Of a DNA stretch of 64,000 bases, positions 61,494 through 64,000 are shown one piece after another. Below the pieces are notes generated by a model. The model was not told the DNA's origin. It saw only the letters and a program-made list of their open reading frames with translations, and made no database searches. Origin of the DNA: Porphyra umbilicalis. Its lineage: Eukaryota > Rhodophyta > Bangiophyceae > Bangiales > Bangiaceae. Position 1 is the first letter of the stretch, and each line of letters opens with the position of its first letter. The translations under genes and the position numbers were made by a program. The DNA is taken from contig KV918800.1 of assembly GCA_002049455.2 (NCBI GenBank), forward strand, positions 62,001 through 126,000, read 5' to 3'.

Positions 61494-64000
61494 GTTCCTC
61501 TGGTGGTGCGTCGCCGGCTTTCCGAGGAGGAGGTCGGCTGCCGCGCCGCGCTGGGACGCGCGGCTTGGGACGGCGACGCGGTCGTCACCTATCATCCGGT
61601 GGGACCGGGGGGATGCCGGGTGACTCGACGACAGCCCCAGACGACAGTAGTGACAGTTCTACACCTTGTGCCCCGTCACCCGCCCCGCATGGCGCAGGCG
61701 ACCGCGCCGTCCCCCCTCCTCCCCCCTTCCCTCCTCCAGCTCTGTCGCCTCTCATTCCCACGCCCCCAGCCTCTCCGGCCAGCGCGGCCGACGCGGGAGC
61801 CACCGACCGCTGTCCTGTCGCCTCTTGTGGCGTGGCGGCCGTCGACAACCCTTTTTGGTTTGGCGTTCGTGCGCACCTGCGCGACGCTCACAGAGCCGTG
61901 GACGTGGCAACCGCCGTTTTGCACGCCAATCGGCTGCGCGGCTGCCCGCACTGCGGCGAGCTTTTTTCTTTTGGTCGGTCGGCTGCTGCCCGCCGGGCAT
62001 TGTCGGACCACACGGCTGTGTGCGTCGCGCGCCCGGGGGTGACCGTGGAGGCGGCGTCTCCTGGGGGTGCCACGGACGCGGCGGCGGCGGCGGGCGACGC
62101 GGCCGCGTCGGACTTGCCCGCGCCGCCACGGACGGCGGCCGCCGCTGGCGGGCTGGACGCAGTTGGTGGTGCGGCGCCGCAGCTGGGCGCCTGCCCCCTG
62201 TCCAGCTGCGGCGCGCAGGTGGGTGCGGGCGGCGCCCTCGTCGCACACTTGCGTGCCGCGCACACGGCGGTCGACGTGCCCGCTGACCTCCTTGTGGTGC
62301 AGCAGCTCCGGGGCTGCCGGCATTGCCACCGGCTGTTTTCAGTGGCGCCCACCGCCGCGGGGCACCGCCCTCTCAATTCGCATGAGCCAAACTGCTCCAT
62401 GCACCCGCTTCTGCGGGGGGGGCGTGGTCCCGCGGCGGTGGCCGCGGCCGCGATGGCTGCGGGGGCTGCGACGGCGTCGGCGGCGGACCTCGCTAGCTGG
62501 GCCACGCGCACGTGTTGCGTGGTGCCTGGCTGCACCACCACGTTTCGCGGCACCGTGACGCCGCGCACGCTGCCCGCGCACCTGGCGCGCGCCCACAAAC
62601 TGGCCTCTGTGCCTCGGACGTGGGTGACGACCATGCGGTTGGGCGGTTGCCGGTATTGCGGCCGCCAGTACCGCACGCCACAGGACGGTCGCCGGCAAAC
62701 TTCACTCCAGCGGCACGAGGTACGGTGCGCCCAGCGGCCCGCGGCCGAGCCGGAGACCGACGTCGGCGGCGACGACGACGCCCCCATGGCAGGCGCGACG
62801 GACGACCAGGTGGCGCACGCGACGGGCGACCTGGCGGCCGACGCGTTGGGCGACCAGGCGGCCGACGAGTTGGCCGACCAGGCCGCCGGCGCAGCTGCTC
62901 GTCCCCCTACCCCCAACCCCGCAACTCTTTTTTTACGCGAACGCAGCGAGTGGGAGAGGCGACGCGCGTCGTTCCTTCTCGTGCAAGCGCCCACCCCCGA
63001 TGCGTGGCCGGCGCTGGTGGCGTCGGGGGCCCGCACTGCCGCCAGAGTACCCGCCTCTATGCTCCCTGCCTGGCAGCAGCTGGGCGCGGACGCCCTGGCG
63101 TGGGCGCGACGCGAGCCCGGCAACGCCACCGCATGGCTGTGGTTGTTGACCCTCCCCTCCTTGCTGCTTCACGTCCCCGCGCGCACGCGGGGAAGGGGGG
63201 AGGGTCCCGCGCCGCTGACGCACGCGGCGCGCGTGGCCGCCATCTTTGAAGGAAACTTTTCGGACGCGTTGCAGGACCGCAACGTTGGCGTGTGGCGCGA
63301 TTCGCCCGGGTCTTCGGGCCCTCCCGCTGCGCCCGTCGCCCCCGCAGCCCCGCCGTCCCCCCTACCGCCCGCCTCACCTGTCGCCCCCCCGTCTCACCGC
63401 GCTGCGTCCGCCACGCCCCAACACTTTTCACTTGTCGGCCTCGGCGTCCCTCACCGCCCGACAAGTACCCGCCTCCGCCTGACTCGTGTGCAGCGGCGTG
63501 CGTTGCGCCAAGTGTGGCGCGGCCGCCTTAGCGCCGCCGCTCGCACGCTCCAAGGTGCGCCGGCGGCGCCCCACACGTGCGCCGTGTGGCGGGCGGCGCA
63601 ACGGCTCTTCCCGCGCGCAGCGCCGGGGCTGGCGACGACGGCGTCGGTCGAGGCCGAGTTTGGCCCTGAGCTGGACGTCGCCGCCGCGCACGGCGCTGCG
63701 GGGGGTGCCCCGTCGGGCTTGTCGGCGGCAACCGTGGTGTCAACCATCCGGTCTGCCGCGCGCGGTTCCGCCCCAGGCCCTTCGGGTCTGCGTATGGAGC
63801 ACCTGTGGGCCCTTGCGGAGGACGGACGGGAGGCACAAGTGGGGGTGGTGCAGCTGCTGGCGTCGGACGCCGCGACGTCGGTGGTGCCGGCGGCGGCAAG
63901 CCATGCACTGGCGGGGGCGGAGCTCCTCCTGCTGGTCAAGCAGGGGACACTCGATGCGGACGGGGTGCCCAAGCTACGCCCAATCGGGATGCCCGAGACG
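61490..64000 (+). CDS. Retrotransposon ORF2 (copy 2), open to the window edge
   Basis: ATG 61490 overlaps the ORF1 stop (ATGA). 837 codons without a stop. After a Ser/Pro-rich leader come three paired zinc-finger modules. Module 1: CPVASCG..HLRDAH, then GCPHCGELF..H..C (about 61830-62025). Module 2: CPLSSCG..HLRAAH, then GCRHCHRLF..H..C (about 62190-62400). Module 3: CCVVPGCTTTF..HLARAH, then GCRYCGRQY..H..C (about 62513-62730). A conserved middle (MLPAWQQLGADALAWARREP, LTHAARVAAIFEGNFSDALQ, about 63060-63290) leads into RT (SAPGPSGLRMEHLW, KLRPIGMPET), cut at the window end. Such fingers in R2-group elements bind the target site; here they could direct site choice and explain the tandem insertion (inference). 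Confidence 0.85.
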   Translation, partial: MSSSGGASPAFRGGGRLPRRAGTRGLGRRRGRHLSSGGTGGMPGDSTTAPDDSSDSSTPCAPSPAPHGAGDRAVPPPPPFPPPALSPLIPTPPASPASAADAGATDRCPVASCGVAAVDNPFWFGVRAHLRDAHRAVDVATAVLHANRLRGCPHCGELFSFGRSAAARRALSDHTAVCVARPGVTVEAASPGGATDAAAAAGDAAASDLPAPPRTAAAAGGLDAVGGAAPQLGACPLSSCGAQVGAGGALVAHLRAAHTAVDVPADLLVVQQLRGCRHCHRLFSVAPTAAGHRPLNSHEPNCSMHPLLRGGRGPAAVAAAAMAAGAATASAADLASWATRTCCVVPGCTTTFRGTVTPRTLPAHLARAHKLASVPRTWVTTMRLGGCRYCGRQYRTPQDGRRQTSLQRHEVRCAQRPAAEPETDVGGDDDAPMAGATDDQVAHATGDLAADALGDQAADELADQAAGAAARPPTPNPATLFLRERSEWERRRASFLLVQAPTPDAWPALVASGARTAARVPASMLPAWQQLGADALAWARREPGNATAWLWLLTLPSLLLHVPARTRGRGEGPAPLTHAARVAAIFEGNFSDALQDRNVGVWRDSPGSSGPPAAPVAPAAPPSPLPPASPVAPPSHRAASATPQHFSLVGLGVPHRPTSTRLRLTRVQRRALRQVWRGRLSAAARTLQGAPAAPHTCAVWRAAQRLFPRAAPGLATTASVEAEFGPELDVAAAHGAAGGAPSGLSAATVVSTIRSAARGSAPGPSGLRMEHLWALAEDGREAQVGVVQLLASDAATSVVPAAASHALAGAELLLLVKQGTLDADGVPKLRPIGMPET

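Larger units (their letters stand above)
58421..64000 (+). mobile_element. Non-LTR retrotransposon copy 2, head-to-tail with copy 1, runs off the window
   Basis: Homologous to 47669 onwards along its whole visible length, with substitutions throughout, so it is not an assembly duplicate. No insertions are present. ORF2 is uninterrupted to the edge; the 3' half of RT and the endonuclease lie outside the window. Confidence 0.88.

Noticed and set aside
1-64000. tRNA, rRNA, plastid or mitochondrial gene content
   Set aside because: No rRNA-like or tRNA cloverleaf signature was noticed on reading, and the base composition is unlike AT-rich organelle DNA. A tRNAscan-SE and Rfam run would be decisive.

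Overview
The window looks like nuclear DNA of a GC-rich, intron-poor photosynthetic eukaryote. It is about two-thirds G+C by eye, with very many C/G homopolymers of 8 to 15 bases and Ala/Gly/Pro/Arg low-complexity coding sequence. There is one clear plastid-type gene (NFU with a GIY-YIG-like domain) and a few introns of roughly 100-320 bp with GT-AG ends. This profile fits a bangiophyte red alga such as Porphyra or Pyropia; that is inference from composition and gene content, not a database match.

Layout: 63-2091 is a probable Mutator-like element around an unidentified ORF. At 2971-4362 (minus) lies an unidentified low-complexity gene, followed by a 220-bp TIR element (4363-4582) and a 942-bp foldback Tc1/mariner-like element (5433-6374). 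At 7233-12575 is an intact NB-ARC/WD40 NLR-type gene with 14 WD units built from nearly identical 162-bp repeats. 12.6-18.2 kb is extreme GC low-complexity sequence with one probable minus-strand gene ending beside a 31-bp perfect hairpin. 18285-21964 is a Crypton-like tyrosine-recombinase element with an Ndc10-like core. 22.6-26.0 kb (minus) is a broken Myb/SANT-like gene. 27.7-33.6 kb is a repeat field: two 1158-bp TIR elements, a long inverted-repeat cluster and a pogo-like MITE.

Host genes then resume: a 180-aa P-loop polynucleotide-kinase-like protein with one intron (34407-35270); a low-complexity minus gene (36.5-38.3 kb); a plus gene with a bZIP-like basic stretch (39912-41956); a minus-strand manganese-dependent ADP-ribose/CDP-alcohol diphosphatase-like gene with two introns (43330-45036); and a minus-strand plastid NFU iron-sulfur scaffold (45714-47230). 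Several of these genes change frame exactly at C or G homopolymers, so assembly indels are likely.

From 47669 to the window end lie two head-to-tail copies of one non-LTR retrotransposon with C2H2/CCHC fingers, reverse transcriptase and a probable restriction-like endonuclease. Its ORF1 (RRM-like) and ORF2 overlap by ATGA. Copy 1 is decayed and carries three nested insertions with clean target-site duplications: two solo LTRs (5-bp TSDs) and a hAT-type element (8-bp TSD). Copy 2 has an uninterrupted ORF2 up to the window edge. The host genes do not form an evident pathway; the region is a gene-poor segment shaped by transposons.
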